From assembly GCF_000379085.1 (NCBI RefSeq), contig NZ_KB905378.1:2237699-2301698 (forward strand): 64,000 nt of DNA, read 5' to 3'. Positions 16,402 through 25,484 of this stretch are shown here, piece by piece. This DNA is from Halomicrobium katesii DSM 19301. Lineage in GTDB: Archaea; Halobacteriota; Halobacteria; Halobacteriales; Haloarculaceae. The notes under the pieces were generated by a model. That model searched no databases. It was not told where the DNA came from and saw only the letters and a list, made by a program, of their open reading frames with translations. Both the position numbers and the translations under genes were made by a program. Positions within the stretch are counted from its first letter, which is position 1; each line of letters begins with the position of its first letter.

Positions 16402-17486
16402 ACGGTGTGGACCTCCCGTCGCCGGAGCAAGTACAGGAAGAAGGGCGCGCCGATGGCGGCGGTGACGATCCCCACCGGTACTTCCGCCGCGCCGCTGCGG
16501 GCGAGCGTGTCGGCGGCGACGAGAAACGACGCGCCAGCGAGCGCGCTGGTCGGCAGGAGAATCCGGTGGTCGGGGCCGACCAGCAGGCGCATCACGTGGG
16601 GAACGACGAGCCCGACGAAGCCGATGACGCCCGTGACCGCGACCGCGGCCGCGGTGACGACGCTCGCCAGCGCGAGCAAGATCCGCTTGGTTCGCTCGAC
16701 TTCGATGCCCAGCGCGTGGGCGTCGGCTTCGCCCATCAGCAGGACGTTCAGATCGTGGGCGTAAGCGTAGAGGACGCCGACGGCGAGGACGGCCACGGGC
16801 AGCGTCGCCTCGACCTCCGCCCAGGTGCTGTTGTGGAGGTGGCCCATCAGCCAGAAGATCGCCTCGCGGAGGCTCTCGCCCGACTGGACGAGCATGTAGG
16901 AGATGACTGCGCCGAGAAACGTCTGGACGGCGACGCCGGCAAGCAGTAGCGTCGCGACCGGCGTCTCGCCGTTCTGGGTCGCGATCGCGTAGACGCCGAA
17001 GGCGGCCAGCAACGCGCCGGCAAACGCCATCGCGGGAAGCGGGAGCGCGACGGCGAAGACGATCGCGGCGACCGCGCCGACGGCTGCCCCGGACGAGACG
17101 CCGATGATCGACGGGTCCGCCAGCGGGTTCCGGAAGAACCCCTGCATGACGGTGCCGGCAGCCGCCAGCGCGAAGCCGACGACGGCACCGAGGACGATCC
17201 GCGGCAGGCGAATCTGGCGAACGATCGTCTCGCTGGTCTCCGGCACGTCGAAGGCGAAGGGGTAGCGGTACTCGACCGACGGGACGGGAAGCGAGAACTC
17301 GACGCCGAACAGTCCGGCGTGCTCGCTCTCCAGGGCGAGGCCGACCGGGACGCCGACGGCGTTGGCCGCCGCCCTCGCGACCGTCGGCAGGTCGATCGAG
17401 ACCGGCCCGATCGTCGCACTCGTCAGTACCGTCGCCAGCAAGATCGCGGACAGCAGCGAGAAGACGAGCCAGTGACGAGACGACAC
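16398..17486 (-). CDS. btuC: Cobamide ABC transporter permease
   Basis: About 362 aa with ten helices of the BtuC/FecD type. [20 protein letters not shown], the gate segment [18 protein letters not shown] and [17 protein letters not shown] (coupling helix) are all clear. No ATG fits. I chose the GTG at 17486 ([14 protein letters not shown]), but a GTG at 17498 is equally possible. The gene is divergent from btuF, whose promoter shares this spacer. The operon order is btuC-btuD. Confidence 0.9.
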   Translation of the reverse strand: MSSRHWLVFSLLSAILLATVLTSATIGPVSIDLPTVARAAANAVGVPVGLALESEHAGLFGVEFSLPVPSVEYRYPFAFDVPETSETIVRQIRLPRIVLGAVVGFALAAAGTVMQGFFRNPLADPSIIGVSSGAAVGAVAAIVFAVALPLPAMAFAGALLAAFGVYAIATQNGETPVATLLLAGVAVQTFLGAVISYMLVQSGESLREAIFWLMGHLHNSTWAEVEATLPVAVLAVGVLYAYAHDLNVLLMGEADAHALGIEVERTKRILLALASVVTAAAVAVTGVIGFVGLVVPHVMRLLVGPDHRILLPTSALAGASFLVAADTLARSGAAEVPVGIVTAAIGAPFFLYLLRRREVHTV

Positions 17487-17515
17487 GGTTCCAACCACAG
17501 TTGGGATAGACAAGA

Positions 17516-17522
17516 ACTTATT
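17516..17522 (+). promoter_or_regulatory. TATA box of btuF
   Basis: ACTTATT lies about 28 nt before the btuF ATG, giving a leaderless transcript. The divergent btuC start is within 40 bp on the other side. No long cobalamin-riboswitch-like structure fits in the spacer. Confidence 0.45.
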
Positions 17523-17547
17523 GTGTTCGCCCGGACGGGACAACACG

Positions 17548-18681
17548 ATGAGACGACTCAGTGCGATGGCGCTCGCGGCAGTGCTCGTGCTCTCTGCCGT
17601 CGCCGTCCCGGTGACGGCGACCACGAGCGATGGACAGAGCGACGGCTGTGAGTTCCCTCACTCGACGACCGACGCGACCGGCACGGAGGTCACCCTCGAC
17701 AGCGCGCCAGACCGGGTCGTCGCGCTCCAGCCCAGCGACGCCCAGACGATGTGGGAGATCGGCGCGCGCGACCAGGTCGTGGGTATGCCCCGGAACGCCA
17801 ACACGGCGTACCTGAACGACACCGGGAACCGAACGGACGTGACCAACGACGACGGCACGACCGACGTGGAGGCCGTCGTCGGGGCGAACCCGGACCTCGT
17901 GTTGGCGGCCAACGCGACGCGCAGCGACACCGTCGACCAGCTCCGGAACGCGGGACTGACGGTGTATCACTTCCCGCTGGCGACGAGCCTGGACGACATC
18001 GCGAACAACACCGAGACGGTCGGTCGGCTCACCGGTAACTGCGAGGGCGCGACCCAGACCGTCGCGGAGATGGACGAACGCGTCGAGGCCGTCCGAGAGA
18101 CGGTCTCGGATCGCGATCGGCCGCGCGTCCTCTACTACTTCTACCAGTACACCACCGGCAACGAGACGCACATCCACGACCTGATCGAGACCGCGGGCGG
18201 CCAGAACGTCGCCGCGGACGCGGGCCTCTCTGGCTACCAGCCGATCAACGCCGAGGTCGTCGCGGACAGCGACCCGCAGTGGCTCGTCTACCCGTCTGAC
18301 GCCGCCCAGCCGACCGGTGCGCCGTACAACGAGACGACCGCCGTCCAGCGGGAACAGGTGCTCTCCGTCGACGCCAACTACGTGAGCCAGCCCGCCCCCC
18401 GCGTCGTCCTCGCGCTGGAGGCGATGGCCGAGGCGTTCCATCCGGCGGCCTTCGAGACGGCGACCGCAAGCGAGACGCCAGCGACGACAGAGTCCGCGAC
18501 GCCCGACACGATCACCGAAAGCGAGACGTCCGACACCGTTACCGAGAGCGCGACGCCGGACATCGTGACCGAGAGTGCCACGGTGACGACAGACGGGAGC
18601 GGTCCCGGCTTCGGCCTCGTCGGCGCGGTCCTGGCGCTCGTCGCGACGCTCGCACTCGGCGTCCGTCGGAAAGGCTCATAA
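17548..18681 (+). CDS. btuF: PGF-CTERM-anchored cobamide-binding protein
   Basis: 377 aa. The signal peptide is [24 protein letters not shown]. The body is a helical-backbone class III binding protein ([31 protein letters not shown]). The C-terminus has a Thr/Glu/Ser repeat linker (about 325-352), PGFG, one hydrophobic helix and RRK, which is the PGF-CTERM sorting signal processed by an archaeosortase to lipid attachment. It delivers corrinoids to BtuCD. The ligand is inferred from the haloarchaeal btuCDF arrangement; heme or siderophore is the alternative. Confidence 0.87.
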   Translation: MRRLSAMALAAVLVLSAVAVPVTATTSDGQSDGCEFPHSTTDATGTEVTLDSAPDRVVALQPSDAQTMWEIGARDQVVGMPRNANTAYLNDTGNRTDVTNDDGTTDVEAVVGANPDLVLAANATRSDTVDQLRNAGLTVYHFPLATSLDDIANNTETVGRLTGNCEGATQTVAEMDERVEAVRETVSDRDRPRVLYYFYQYTTGNETHIHDLIETAGGQNVAADAGLSGYQPINAEVVADSDPQWLVYPSDAAQPTGAPYNETTAVQREQVLSVDANYVSQPAPRVVLALEAMAEAFHPAAFETATASETPATTESATPDTITESETSDTVTESATPDIVTESATVTTDGSGPGFGLVGAVLALVATLALGVRRKGS

Positions 18682-18703
18682 GGCCCACGCGGCCACTGCA
18701 CGT

Positions 18704-18982
18704 ATGGTCGAGAACGTCATCTGGCCGGCCGCGCTCGACGCGGCGCTGTCCCGCAACGAGGGCCGGCGTGTCTCGCGCGAACAGGCCGTCTCCGAGCCGA
18801 CGGTCGACGAGATCGCGAAGGCAGTCCAGCAGGTCGGCTACGACGCCGTCATCGAACGCGAGAAGACGTATCCCCGCGAGTACGAACCGCGGGGACGCGT
18901 CCTCGTGAAAGACGCCGACGACGCGACCAAGAGCGACCTGCTGGGTGCCGTCGCGGCGTACCTGCAGGCCCTGCGGGCATGA
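18704..18982 (+). CDS. srp19: Signal recognition particle subunit SRP19
   Basis: 92 aa. [21 protein letters not shown] and the [10 protein letters not shown] stretch match archaeal SRP19, which binds helices 6 and 8 of 7S RNA so that SRP54 can dock. It overlaps gar1 by ATGA. 7S RNA and SRP54 genes are not in the window. Confidence 0.93.
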   Translation: MVENVIWPAALDAALSRNEGRRVSREQAVSEPTVDEIAKAVQQVGYDAVIEREKTYPREYEPRGRVLVKDADDATKSDLLGAVAAYLQALRA

Positions 18983-19206
18983 AACGCGTCGGCGAGGTCG
19001 TCCGGATCGCACAGGGGCTGGCGATCGTCCGCTCGGGCGACGACGACTACCCCGGCTTTGGCACGGAGGTCGTGACCGAGGACCTCGCGACTGCCGGCTC
19101 GGTGGTCGACGTGTTCGGTCCCGTCGAGAACCCCTACGTCGCCGTCACGCCCGACGACGAGGTGCGGCTCCCGACGCTGGTCGGCCAGCGGCTGTACGCC
19201 CGGTAG
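18979..19206 (+). CDS. gar1: H/ACA RNP component Gar1
   Basis: 75 aa small beta-barrel. The order [47 protein letters not shown] and LVGQRLYAR is that of archaeal Gar1, which binds Cbf5 and speeds turnover of H/ACA-guided pseudouridylation. Its coupling with srp19 is common in haloarchaea. Confidence 0.9.
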   Translation: MKRVGEVVRIAQGLAIVRSGDDDYPGFGTEVVTEDLATAGSVVDVFGPVENPYVAVTPDDEVRLPTLVGQRLYAR

Positions 19207-19246
19207 GCTCCGAAATCCTCATACCTGCGGCGACGGAGTCCCGGGC

Positions 19247-20302
19247 ATGGAGGAGCGAAAGCGCGTCGTTCTGGGGCTCGGGATCGTCGTCGCGATCTTC
19301 CTGTTCGTCCAGCTGGGCGCTCTGGCGCTGGTCGAACCGTTCGACCAGGTGTACGACCCGGTCGAGAACCCCCAGGACCCGACGAACACGATCTACTACG
19401 TCGTCGCCATCCTCGTCGCCACCGGCGTGATGCTCGCGGCGTTCAAACTCGGCGTCGACGAGCTGATCCGATTGCTGGTGGTCGGCTCCGGTGCCTGGCT
19501 CTCGCTGTACGTCTTCAGCGTCCTCGTCCCGCCCGCACCGCTGGTGTTGGGGATCAACGCCATCGCACTCGTCGGCGCGGTCGCTATCGGCGTCGGCCTG
19601 TACGTCTACCCAGAGTGGTACGTCATCGACACCGCCGGGGCGCTGATGGGAGCGGCGGGAGCCGGACTGTTCGGCATCAGCTTCGGCGTCTTACCGGCGT
19701 TGCTCCTGTTGACCGTGCTCGCGGTCTACGACGCGATCAGCGTCTACGGGACCGAACACATGCTGACGCTTGCGAACGGCGTCATGGACCTGAAGGTGCC
19801 GGTCGTGCTGGTCATTCCGCTGACGCTGTCGTACTCGTTTCTCGACAGCGACACCCCCGACGCGACGGCCCAGACGAGTGCCGAAGACGACGGGAGCGCC
19901 GCGGACGACGACACGGCGGCCACGCCGGTCACCGACGGTGACGTAGCCGCCGACGCCGACGGCGACGACTCCGTCGAGGGGGTCGCCGAGGAAGGCCCGC
20001 TCGAACGCGACGCCCTGTTCATCGGTCTGGGCGACGTGGTGATCCCGACCGTGCTCGTGGCGAGTGCCGCCCACTTCGCGAGCGAGGGGACGCCGGAAGT
20101 ACTGTCGATTCCGCTGCCGGCCCTGACTGCGATGGTCGGATCGTTCGTCGGGCTCGCCGTCCTCATGCGGATGGTGCTGAAAGGACGGGCACACGCCGGC
20201 CTCCCGCTGCTCAACGGCGGAACCATCGGCGGGTACCTCGTCGGCGCACTCCTCAGCGGCCTGACGCTGATCGACGCGCTCGGGCTGGCACCGTACTTCT
20301 AG
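19247..20302 (+). CDS. Presenilin-type (A22) intramembrane aspartyl protease
   Basis: 351 aa with about nine helices. The two catalytic Asp are in AVYD (D162) and GLGD (D263), each inside a membrane segment. A cytosolic loop of about 50 Asp/Ala/Glu residues separates them (about 200-252). The PAL-like motif appears as AGLPLLNGG. Archaeal presenilin/signal peptide peptidase homologues cleave peptides in the bilayer. The natural substrate is unknown. The gene converges on the ornithine cyclodeaminase gene; their stops share CTAG at 20299-20302. Confidence 0.88.
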   Translation: MEERKRVVLGLGIVVAIFLFVQLGALALVEPFDQVYDPVENPQDPTNTIYYVVAILVATGVMLAAFKLGVDELIRLLVVGSGAWLSLYVFSVLVPPAPLVLGINAIALVGAVAIGVGLYVYPEWYVIDTAGALMGAAGAGLFGISFGVLPALLLLTVLAVYDAISVYGTEHMLTLANGVMDLKVPVVLVIPLTLSYSFLDSDTPDATAQTSAEDDGSAADDDTAATPVTDGDVAADADGDDSVEGVAEEGPLERDALFIGLGDVVIPTVLVASAAHFASEGTPEVLSIPLPALTAMVGSFVGLAVLMRMVLKGRAHAGLPLLNGGTIGGYLVGALLSGLTLIDALGLAPYF

Positions 20303-21309
20303 CGTCCCGTCAGCGCTTCGCTGGCCGGCGCGAACTCGATCTCCTCGCCGAGCCCGCGCCCGCGCGCTCGCTCCAGCAGCATCTGTGCGGCCGCGACCGT
20401 CTCGATGGCCGTCCCGCCGCTGTCGAACAGCGTGATCTCGTCGTCGCTGGTCCGACCTCGCGCCGTGCCGGCGACGATCTCGCCCAGTTCGGCGTGGACG
20501 TGGTCCTCGTCGACGACGCCCTCCTCGACGGCGCGAATGAACGCACCGGCGTCGTTCGTGACCCGCTCGCGGAGGTCCGTGACGTACGTCGCCCGCTCGA
20601 TCGTCGTCGCGTCGACCTCACGTTTCTCGGGGTGGTACTGGCCCATCGCTGTCACGTGGGTGCCCGGTTCCAGCTCCGAGCCGTCGAACACCGGTTCGCT
20701 GGCGTTCGTGGCCGTCACGACGATGTCCGCGCCCTCGATGGCCGCCGACGGCGACGCGACGGCCGCGACGGCCGCGTCGAGCTGTTCGTTCATCTCGGCC
20801 GCGAAGGACATCCGGCTGTCGGCGGTCGGGGAGTACACTTCCACGCGCTCCAGCTCTCGGACCGCGGCGGCGGCCTTCAGCTGTGCGCGCGCCTGCGCTC
20901 CGCTCCCGAACAGAGCGAGGTCGTCCGCGCGTGGCGGGGCGAGTTCGTCGATCGCGACGCCGCCGGTCGCTCCGGTCTTGAAAGGGTTCAGCGACGCACC
21001 GTCGAACACCGCGAGGGGATCGCCGCTCTCGGCGTCGAACAGGGGCAACACGAAGTGAGCGTCCTCCCCGCCGAAACCGGCGGCGTAGGTGTAGCCACCC
21101 ATCGCGCCCACCGTCGGCAAGATCGCCGTGTACCCCGTCAGCATTCCGGCCGGTGAGTCGGCGTACAGCGTCGTTCTGGGCCGGGCCGGCGCGCCGTGGC
21201 CCCGGTCGCGATAGCCGTCGCGAACGGCTTCGACGTACTCCGCCATCGTCGCGAGTCCGTCGATGTCGTCACTCGTCAGGAACAGCGTCGGTTCGTCGGA
21301 AGCGGACAT
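20299..21309 (-). CDS. Ornithine cyclodeaminase / alanine dehydrogenase family
   Basis: 336 aa mu-crystallin fold. The NAD-binding loop is LFGSGAQARAQLKAAAAV. The substrate-side motif RPRTTLYADSPAGML and the segment VDEDHVHAELGEIVAG match the family. Members include ornithine cyclodeaminase, archaeal alanine dehydrogenase and ketimine reductase, and the sequence alone does not separate them. It is monocistronic. Its stop codon TAG overlaps that of the presenilin gene in the palindrome CTAG. Confidence 0.85.
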   Translation of the reverse strand: MSASDEPTLFLTSDDIDGLATMAEYVEAVRDGYRDRGHGAPARPRTTLYADSPAGMLTGYTAILPTVGAMGGYTYAAGFGGEDAHFVLPLFDAESGDPLAVFDGASLNPFKTGATGGVAIDELAPPRADDLALFGSGAQARAQLKAAAAVRELERVEVYSPTADSRMSFAAEMNEQLDAAVAAVASPSAAIEGADIVVTATNASEPVFDGSELEPGTHVTAMGQYHPEKREVDATTIERATYVTDLRERVTNDAGAFIRAVEEGVVDEDHVHAELGEIVAGTARGRTSDDEITLFDSGGTAIETVAAAQMLLERARGRGLGEEIEFAPASEALTGR

Positions 21310-21359
21310 ACGACCTCCTTCGAGGCGAGGGGGTAAGAAAACGTCGCGGCGACGGGGAC

Positions 21360-21578
21360 CTAGTCTGCGATCTGTGCCGACTCCGATCCGTTCGCGGTCG
21401 CCGGCGGCGAGTCGACCGGCGCACGGACGAACATCGCGTGTCCGATCAGGCCGACCGCGACGACGGACGCCATCGGAATCGCCGTGGTCAACGGGATGCC
21501 ACCGATCACGAGTGTGCCGGAGATGCCTGCGAGCGCGACCGGAATGAGACCGAGTACAAGATCGTAGTATCCCGTCAT
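21360..21578 (-). CDS. Small two-helix membrane protein
   Basis: 72 aa with two hydrophobic segments (about residues 5-26 and 32-50) and an acidic polar tail. No cysteine or charged residue lies in the helices. I do not recognise a family. The size and composition fit the many small haloarchaeal membrane proteins of unknown role. It lies next to an AT-rich spacer full of MITEs. Confidence 0.6.
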   Translation of the reverse strand: MTGYYDLVLGLIPVALAGISGTLVIGGIPLTTAIPMASVVAVGLIGHAMFVRAPVDSPPATANGSESAQIAD

Positions 21579-21753
21579 GAATGTGATTACTGGTATGACG
21601 AATACACGTATAAGCGTTTCGCATAATTACTGAATTATCGTCTCTATAGGCATTCGATACTTCTCTCGTCGCCATTGCAAATTCAATTCATAACTTATGA
21701 ATAGCTACCTGATCGAGAACGTGTGTCTCAGGCCCCAAACCGTCGAAGCCTGA

Positions 21754-21832
21754 TACGGTTTATTGTAGTTGCTTACCGGTGATCGTCTACTCCGTGGCGA
21801 CGATCACCGGTAAATCGCTACAATAATCCGTA
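21754..21832. mobile_element. MITE family C, copy C2
   Basis: 79-bp copy with ends TACGGTTTATTGTAG / CTACAATAATCCGTA. The loop between GATCGTC and GACGATC reads TACTCCGTGGC. The duplicated TGA is at 21751-21753 and 21833-21835. Confidence 0.87.
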
Positions 21833-21925
21833 TGAGTCCTGTTGGGAGAGGTTCACTTGCCGTCGTCGTCCCGACGCTGGCTGGTGTCACGAACGCCGTT
21901 GCCGTGGCGGGGATCAACCACTGCC

Positions 21926-22092
21926 TATAGTGACAATTGATACGGAAAGTTGTAGGTCTTTATCAGATCGACCGCACGCAGTCGTGCGGTCGACTGGGTA
22001 AACGCCTACAACCGTCCGTATGAAACGATTTACACATCGATCGCACTGTAGTCGTGCGATCGGGTGTGCATTGATTTTCAATAGCTACTATA
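21926..22092. mobile_element. MITE family A, copy A4 (interrupted by B3)
   Basis: Family A copy in the A2/A3 orientation, split by B3. Uninserted flanks give GCCTAGCG, so the target was again a CTAG. Confidence 0.85.
21941..22020. mobile_element. MITE family B, copy B3, nested in A4
   Basis: 80-bp copy. TGA is duplicated at 21938-21940 and 22021-22023. It occupies the same target triplet of family A as B1, but in the opposite orientation relative to A. Confidence 0.88.
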
Positions 22093-22248
22093 GCGAGATA
22101 TCTACGCTGATACTCGGAGCGTATCGAAGGGAGCCGGTCAGACAGTGAATTATCTGACGTGATAACTAGGGGGTCGTGCTTAAGGGATCCCGTCTGCAAC
22201 CGGAGAACGGAGGGACAGAGGCACATCCTACTGCTCCCCTCGATACCT

Positions 22249-22416
22249 ATGAGCACGAATGCCACGGACGACGTGACGGACGCCACGACCGACGAGCAGA
22301 CTCGGCGATACGCCGAACTCACTATCGGTGACGACGAGTTCGTGATCTACGACCGGGAGAACCACCAGGCGTGGATCCAGTCGACGGTGGCACTCGACGT
22401 AGGCACGCTCCAGTAG
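22249..22416 (+). CDS. Small haloarchaeal protein (DUF7331-like)
   Basis: 55 aa. MSTNATDDVTDATTDEQ leads into RYAELTIGDDEFVIYDRENHQAWIQS, a pattern I associate with a halobacterial family of short soluble proteins. Its charge and Thr/Asp content are typical of the host. There are no Cys/His clusters. Function unknown. Confidence 0.65.
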   Translation: MSTNATDDVTDATTDEQTRRYAELTIGDDEFVIYDRENHQAWIQSTVALDVGTLQ

Positions 22417-22566
22417 ACCGGTCGCGTGGCACGCGGTCCCTCCGGAACGGGGCACTCACCACGGGCACGACACCGCTGTACGCGTCCCCGCCGAAACGAC
22501 GGGACCAGCCGATCGCCGGCCACAGACCGTTTCGATCGGGGACGATTCTCACACACACACCGTCTC

Positions 22567-22643
22567 GTCACTCACACTGACGAGCGACCGCCGTGTCGCC
22601 GCTCGGCGCTACGGAGTGGCGACGATCGTGACAGCCAGCGGTA
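22567..22643. repeat. Possible decayed family D element after the DUF3054 stop codon
   Basis: The right end ACAGCCAGCGGTA resembles the D end ACAGCCGGCAGTA and is followed by TCA (22644-22646), the complement of the DUF3054 gene's TGA stop. The left half is not recognisable. GTGGCGACGATC inside also resembles family C. Confidence 0.35.
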
Positions 22644-23057
22644 TCAGAGCACCACCGACGCGATGGCACGCCACACGAGCAACAGGACTCCCCCGACGAT
22701 CGCCGAGACGATCGCGAACGTGATCGCGGCGTTACCGGGGAAGACGGCCGTCGCCCGGAGCAACTGGGCGACGACGACTGCCACGATCCACGCCGGCACG
22801 ATCAGCGAGACCGCCCGCCCCGGTGACCTGATCGCGTCTCGCGTGTAGAGCCCGCCACCGACGGTGACGACGGCGAGTCCGATCAGGAACGGCGCGAGCG
22901 TTCCCGCGACGCGGCCGGGCTGTGCGATCGGGTTGACACCGTGGGTGATCTCGCCGATGCCGACGAAGATCGTCACCGCGAGCACGTCTCCCAGCGCGAG
23001 CAGGACCATCGACAGTTCCGGATCGACGCGCCGGCCGACCGACGAGGAGACTGACAT
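22644..23057 (-). CDS. DUF3054 membrane protein
   Basis: 137 aa from MSVSSSVGRR. Four helices (about residues 16-37, 48-67, 83-104, 112-132) and the segment GIGEITHGVNP match DUF3054, a family of small membrane proteins in halophilic archaea and actinobacteria. No catalytic motif is evident and its role is unknown. A GTG 21 bp upstream is an alternative start. Confidence 0.78.
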   Translation of the reverse strand: MSVSSSVGRRVDPELSMVLLALGDVLAVTIFVGIGEITHGVNPIAQPGRVAGTLAPFLIGLAVVTVGGGLYTRDAIRSPGRAVSLIVPAWIVAVVVAQLLRATAVFPGNAAITFAIVSAIVGGVLLLVWRAIASVVL

Positions 23058-23099
23058 ACCCGCGTCTCGGAGTTCCACCGTCTTTGTTCTCCCGTTTCG

Positions 23100-23672
23100 T
23101 CACGCCGTCGAACGGACGCCGGCCACGACGTAGCCGAACCCGTCTTCGACGAGCACCGGCTCCAGCCCCGCGGCGGCCATCCGTCGGTGGAGCTGCTCGG
23201 GCGTGTCGAAGCGAGAGGCGAAGCCGACCAGGTGTTCTGTGGCGACCAGTCCCCGCCCCCTGATCGTCGACGGATCGAACTCTGCCACCACGAGGACCCC
23301 GCCCGGTGCGAGCACGCGCTCGGCCTCGCGGATCGCCCCGTCGCGGTCCGGGAGGTGGTGCAAGGCGTCGACGATCGTCACCGCGTCGGCGCTGTCGTCT
23401 GCGAGTGGCAGCGCCGCCGCGTCGCCCTGGACGGTCGCCAGCCCGTGGCGCGTGGCCTGCCGGAGCATCCCACGGGCGGCGTCGACGACGAGTCGTTCAC
23501 CGGCCGAGACCGCTCTGAGTGCGCGACCGCTGCCGCCGGCTACGTCGACGACGCGGTCCACGTCTCTGTCGGCCTCGGCGAGTCCGGCCGCGAGCGCACC
23601 CGCGTCCGCCGACGGCATCAGCCGGTCGTACGCCCAGGCGAACCGATCGAAGACCGCAACATCGCCGTGCAT
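23100..23672 (-). CDS. Class I SAM-dependent methyltransferase
   Basis: 190 aa. SAM motif I is VVDVAGGSGRALR. The acidic end of strand 2 is VVDAARGML, motif II/III is VQGDAAALPLADDSADAV, and the post-motif is LHHLPD. This is the UbiE/MenG-like small-molecule methyltransferase type. N-terminal FDRFAWAYDRLMP is also shared with UbiE-like enzymes. The acceptor is unknown; a menaquinone-like or lipid substrate is possible but not shown. Confidence 0.85.
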   Translation of the reverse strand: MHGDVAVFDRFAWAYDRLMPSADAGALAAGLAEADRDVDRVVDVAGGSGRALRAVSAGERLVVDAARGMLRQATRHGLATVQGDAAALPLADDSADAVTIVDALHHLPDRDGAIREAERVLAPGGVLVVAEFDPSTIRGRGLVATEHLVGFASRFDTPEQLHRRMAAAGLEPVLVEDGFGYVVAGVRSTA

Positions 23673-23808
23673 ACCGGCCCGTCTCGGCCCAGCCGCTTGA
23701 CCGTATCGTCGAACGTGACCGCACGTTCGATCCTCGACGGATCTGAATATGTATCATATAATGTGTTCTAGGGGAGAGGGTATTAGATTGGACTTCGTAT
23801 CGGCGAAT

Positions 23809-23949
23809 ATGCGCCCGAGTACCACGACGACAGAAGAAGAACTGTACGAATGTTTCGATTGCGGCCAGCGCCGGCAGTCGACGACCGACCGTACCTGCGA
23901 GGAGTGTGGCGGCACGCTCCGGAACATCCACCGTTCGCGGGACCTGTAG
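23809..23949 (+). CDS. Small zinc-ribbon protein (rubrerythrin-like domain)
   Basis: 46 aa. YECFDCGQRR and TCEECGGTLRNI supply two Cys-x-x-Cys knuckles 14 residues apart, a single rubredoxin-like zinc ribbon. It belongs to the group of very short haloarchaeal zinc-finger proteins. The ATG at 23809 was preferred to upstream in-frame codons in AT-rich sequence. Confidence 0.72.
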   Translation: MRPSTTTTEEELYECFDCGQRRQSTTDRTCEECGGTLRNIHRSRDL

Positions 23950-23996
23950 CCGCCCCGGACCGCCGGACTCTTTCGCTTCCCCGCCGAGGCGTCGGT

Positions 23997-24536
23997 ATGG
24001 AGTTCGTCCTGCTGGGGTGGCCGCCGGACGGCCCGACGCTCGAACTGGACTACCGGACGTTCAGCTACGCGGGCAAGTTCGTCATGTCCGCTACCGGCAA
24101 GAGTGTCGCACGCGAGGACGGCGAGATCGTCGCTGCGGTCGCGTTCAACGAGGACCGTACCGACGAGACGACCCTCTGGCTGCGCTACGTCACGGTCCGC
24201 GAGGATCGCCGCGGCGAGGGGATCGGTCCCAGACTGCTCTCGTTTACGCGCGCTCGGGCCGCCGACCGCGGGTACGACTCGCTTCGGATCGCCGTCAACA
24301 ACCCCTTCGCCTACGAGGCCGGCTACCGCGCGGGCTTTGCCTACACCGGCGAGACGACCGGCATCGCCGAACTCGTGCTCGCGTGGCCCGGCGACCGGTC
24401 GCCAGCGCGCTACCGATCCGGTCTGGAACGCTACCGCGAACGTGACCTCAGTCCCGAAGAAGTCGCCTTTCTCGACGACCGTCGCGGTGCCGATCCACCG
24501 GCGACTGTCGCCGTCCCGTCACCCGACGGGGTCTGA
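23997..24536 (+). CDS. GNAT-family N-acetyltransferase
   Basis: 179 aa. Acetyl-CoA motif A is visible as LRYVTVREDRRGEGIGPRLL (R/Q-x-x-G-x-G/A). Strand 5 and helix 4 follow in LRIAVNNPFAYEAGYRAGF. The substrate is unknown. It overlaps the 3' end of the convergent membrane-protein gene by 18 bp. Confidence 0.85.
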   Translation: MEFVLLGWPPDGPTLELDYRTFSYAGKFVMSATGKSVAREDGEIVAAVAFNEDRTDETTLWLRYVTVREDRRGEGIGPRLLSFTRARAADRGYDSLRIAVNNPFAYEAGYRAGFAYTGETTGIAELVLAWPGDRSPARYRSGLERYRERDLSPEEVAFLDDRRGADPPATVAVPSPDGV

Positions 24537-25388
24537 TTCGAAGACTCGCGTCTCGCAGTCCTCACAGGAGACGGCGGCCACCTCGTGGGTCGTACAGCAG
24601 GACTCGACGGTGTCGGTGCCGAAGGCGAGCGCTCCGCCACACGAGGGACACGTCGTCAGGAAGAGCCTGAGACCGTTGAGCAACTGGCCCCGGTGCGTGA
24701 CGGGGACGCTCTCCCAGTCGTCGAGCCACTCGCCCAGCACCTCCGCCGCGGCGATGTCGGCGACGAACGCGCCGCGGGACTCCCAGGTGCCGACGTACTG
24801 GCCGTCGACGCGGGCGCGGAACGCCGAGCCGTGCTCTTCGACGGTCACCTCCTCGGCCGTGGTGTCGAGCAGCGCCGGCAGGCGTTCCCGCCCCACGTCC
24901 GCGTCCCGAATCCGCTCGATCGCCCCGTTCCACTCGGCCTGGAACGGGTCGGTGAGACAGAGGTCCTCGCCGCCCCGGCACGGTTCGAGCGCGCCGGCCT
25001 CGACCAGGTACGTTTCTAGGTCGATCTCCGCCGGCTCTTCGGTCTCCGCTCTGACGGCGGGGTCGGCGGTCGACTTCGCGACGCCCGCCGCGGCCCCTGC
25101 CGGTTCCTTCCCGAACAGTTCCAGTAGCCAGGGCGGGAAGTACCGCTTGGTCAACGCGGGCGTTCCCGGTACGAGATACCCCTTGAAGTAGATACTCACA
25201 GCCGAGACCAGGAGGACGACGCCCGCGCCAGCGACCCCGACGGCCGGCGTCGCCCAGATCGCCCCGGCCGCACCGATACCCCCACTCAGCAGGATCCCGA
25301 TGGCGCTGTTGACCAGCGTACACGGCACGCACCGATTCGTCCCGGTGTACTCCGAATCCTGGTAGCGACGCAGTGTGTCTGTCGCCAT
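24519..25388 (-). CDS. Uncharacterised membrane protein with C-terminal cysteine cluster
   Basis: 289 aa. CVPCTLVN near residues 21-28 precedes two membrane helices (about 29-45 and 50-70). The centre is soluble and acidic. The C-terminus has CPSCGG, ESCCTTHE and SCEDCETRV, which together could bind zinc. The start MATDTLRRYQ is at 25386-25388. I do not recognise a family and only describe the layout: N-terminal CxxC, membrane hairpin, soluble domain, zinc ribbon. Confidence 0.65.
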   Translation of the reverse strand: MATDTLRRYQDSEYTGTNRCVPCTLVNSAIGILLSGGIGAAGAIWATPAVGVAGAGVVLLVSAVSIYFKGYLVPGTPALTKRYFPPWLLELFGKEPAGAAAGVAKSTADPAVRAETEEPAEIDLETYLVEAGALEPCRGGEDLCLTDPFQAEWNGAIERIRDADVGRERLPALLDTTAEEVTVEEHGSAFRARVDGQYVGTWESRGAFVADIAAAEVLGEWLDDWESVPVTHRGQLLNGLRLFLTTCPSCGGALAFGTDTVESCCTTHEVAAVSCEDCETRVFESDPVG

Positions 25389-25484
25389 ACGATTCGGTAC
25401 CGATCCGGACGATAATAAATCCCGTGTGGGACCGACGACGCCGACCACCACCATTCAAACCCCGCTCGCACTTACCTCGGTGCG

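Larger units (their letters stand above)
21579..22248. other. 670-bp gene-free, AT-rich spacer with stacked MITEs
   Basis: No coding frame with haloarchaeal character. The left part (about 21580-21720) is visibly AT-rich. MITE C2 (21754-21832) and A4 with B3 inside (21926-22092) fill the middle. A short A-like patch near 21672-21690 (CCATTGCAAATTCAAT) may be another relic. The rest precedes the next small gene. Confidence 0.7.

Noticed and set aside
14677-16764. 695-aa plus-strand frame across btuD and the CAP gene
   Set aside because: It spans two real genes on the other strand and has no domain.
22249-22416. Antitoxin or toxin gene
   Set aside because: No partner gene of suitable size or fold lies next to it, and the sequence has no recognisable toxin motif.
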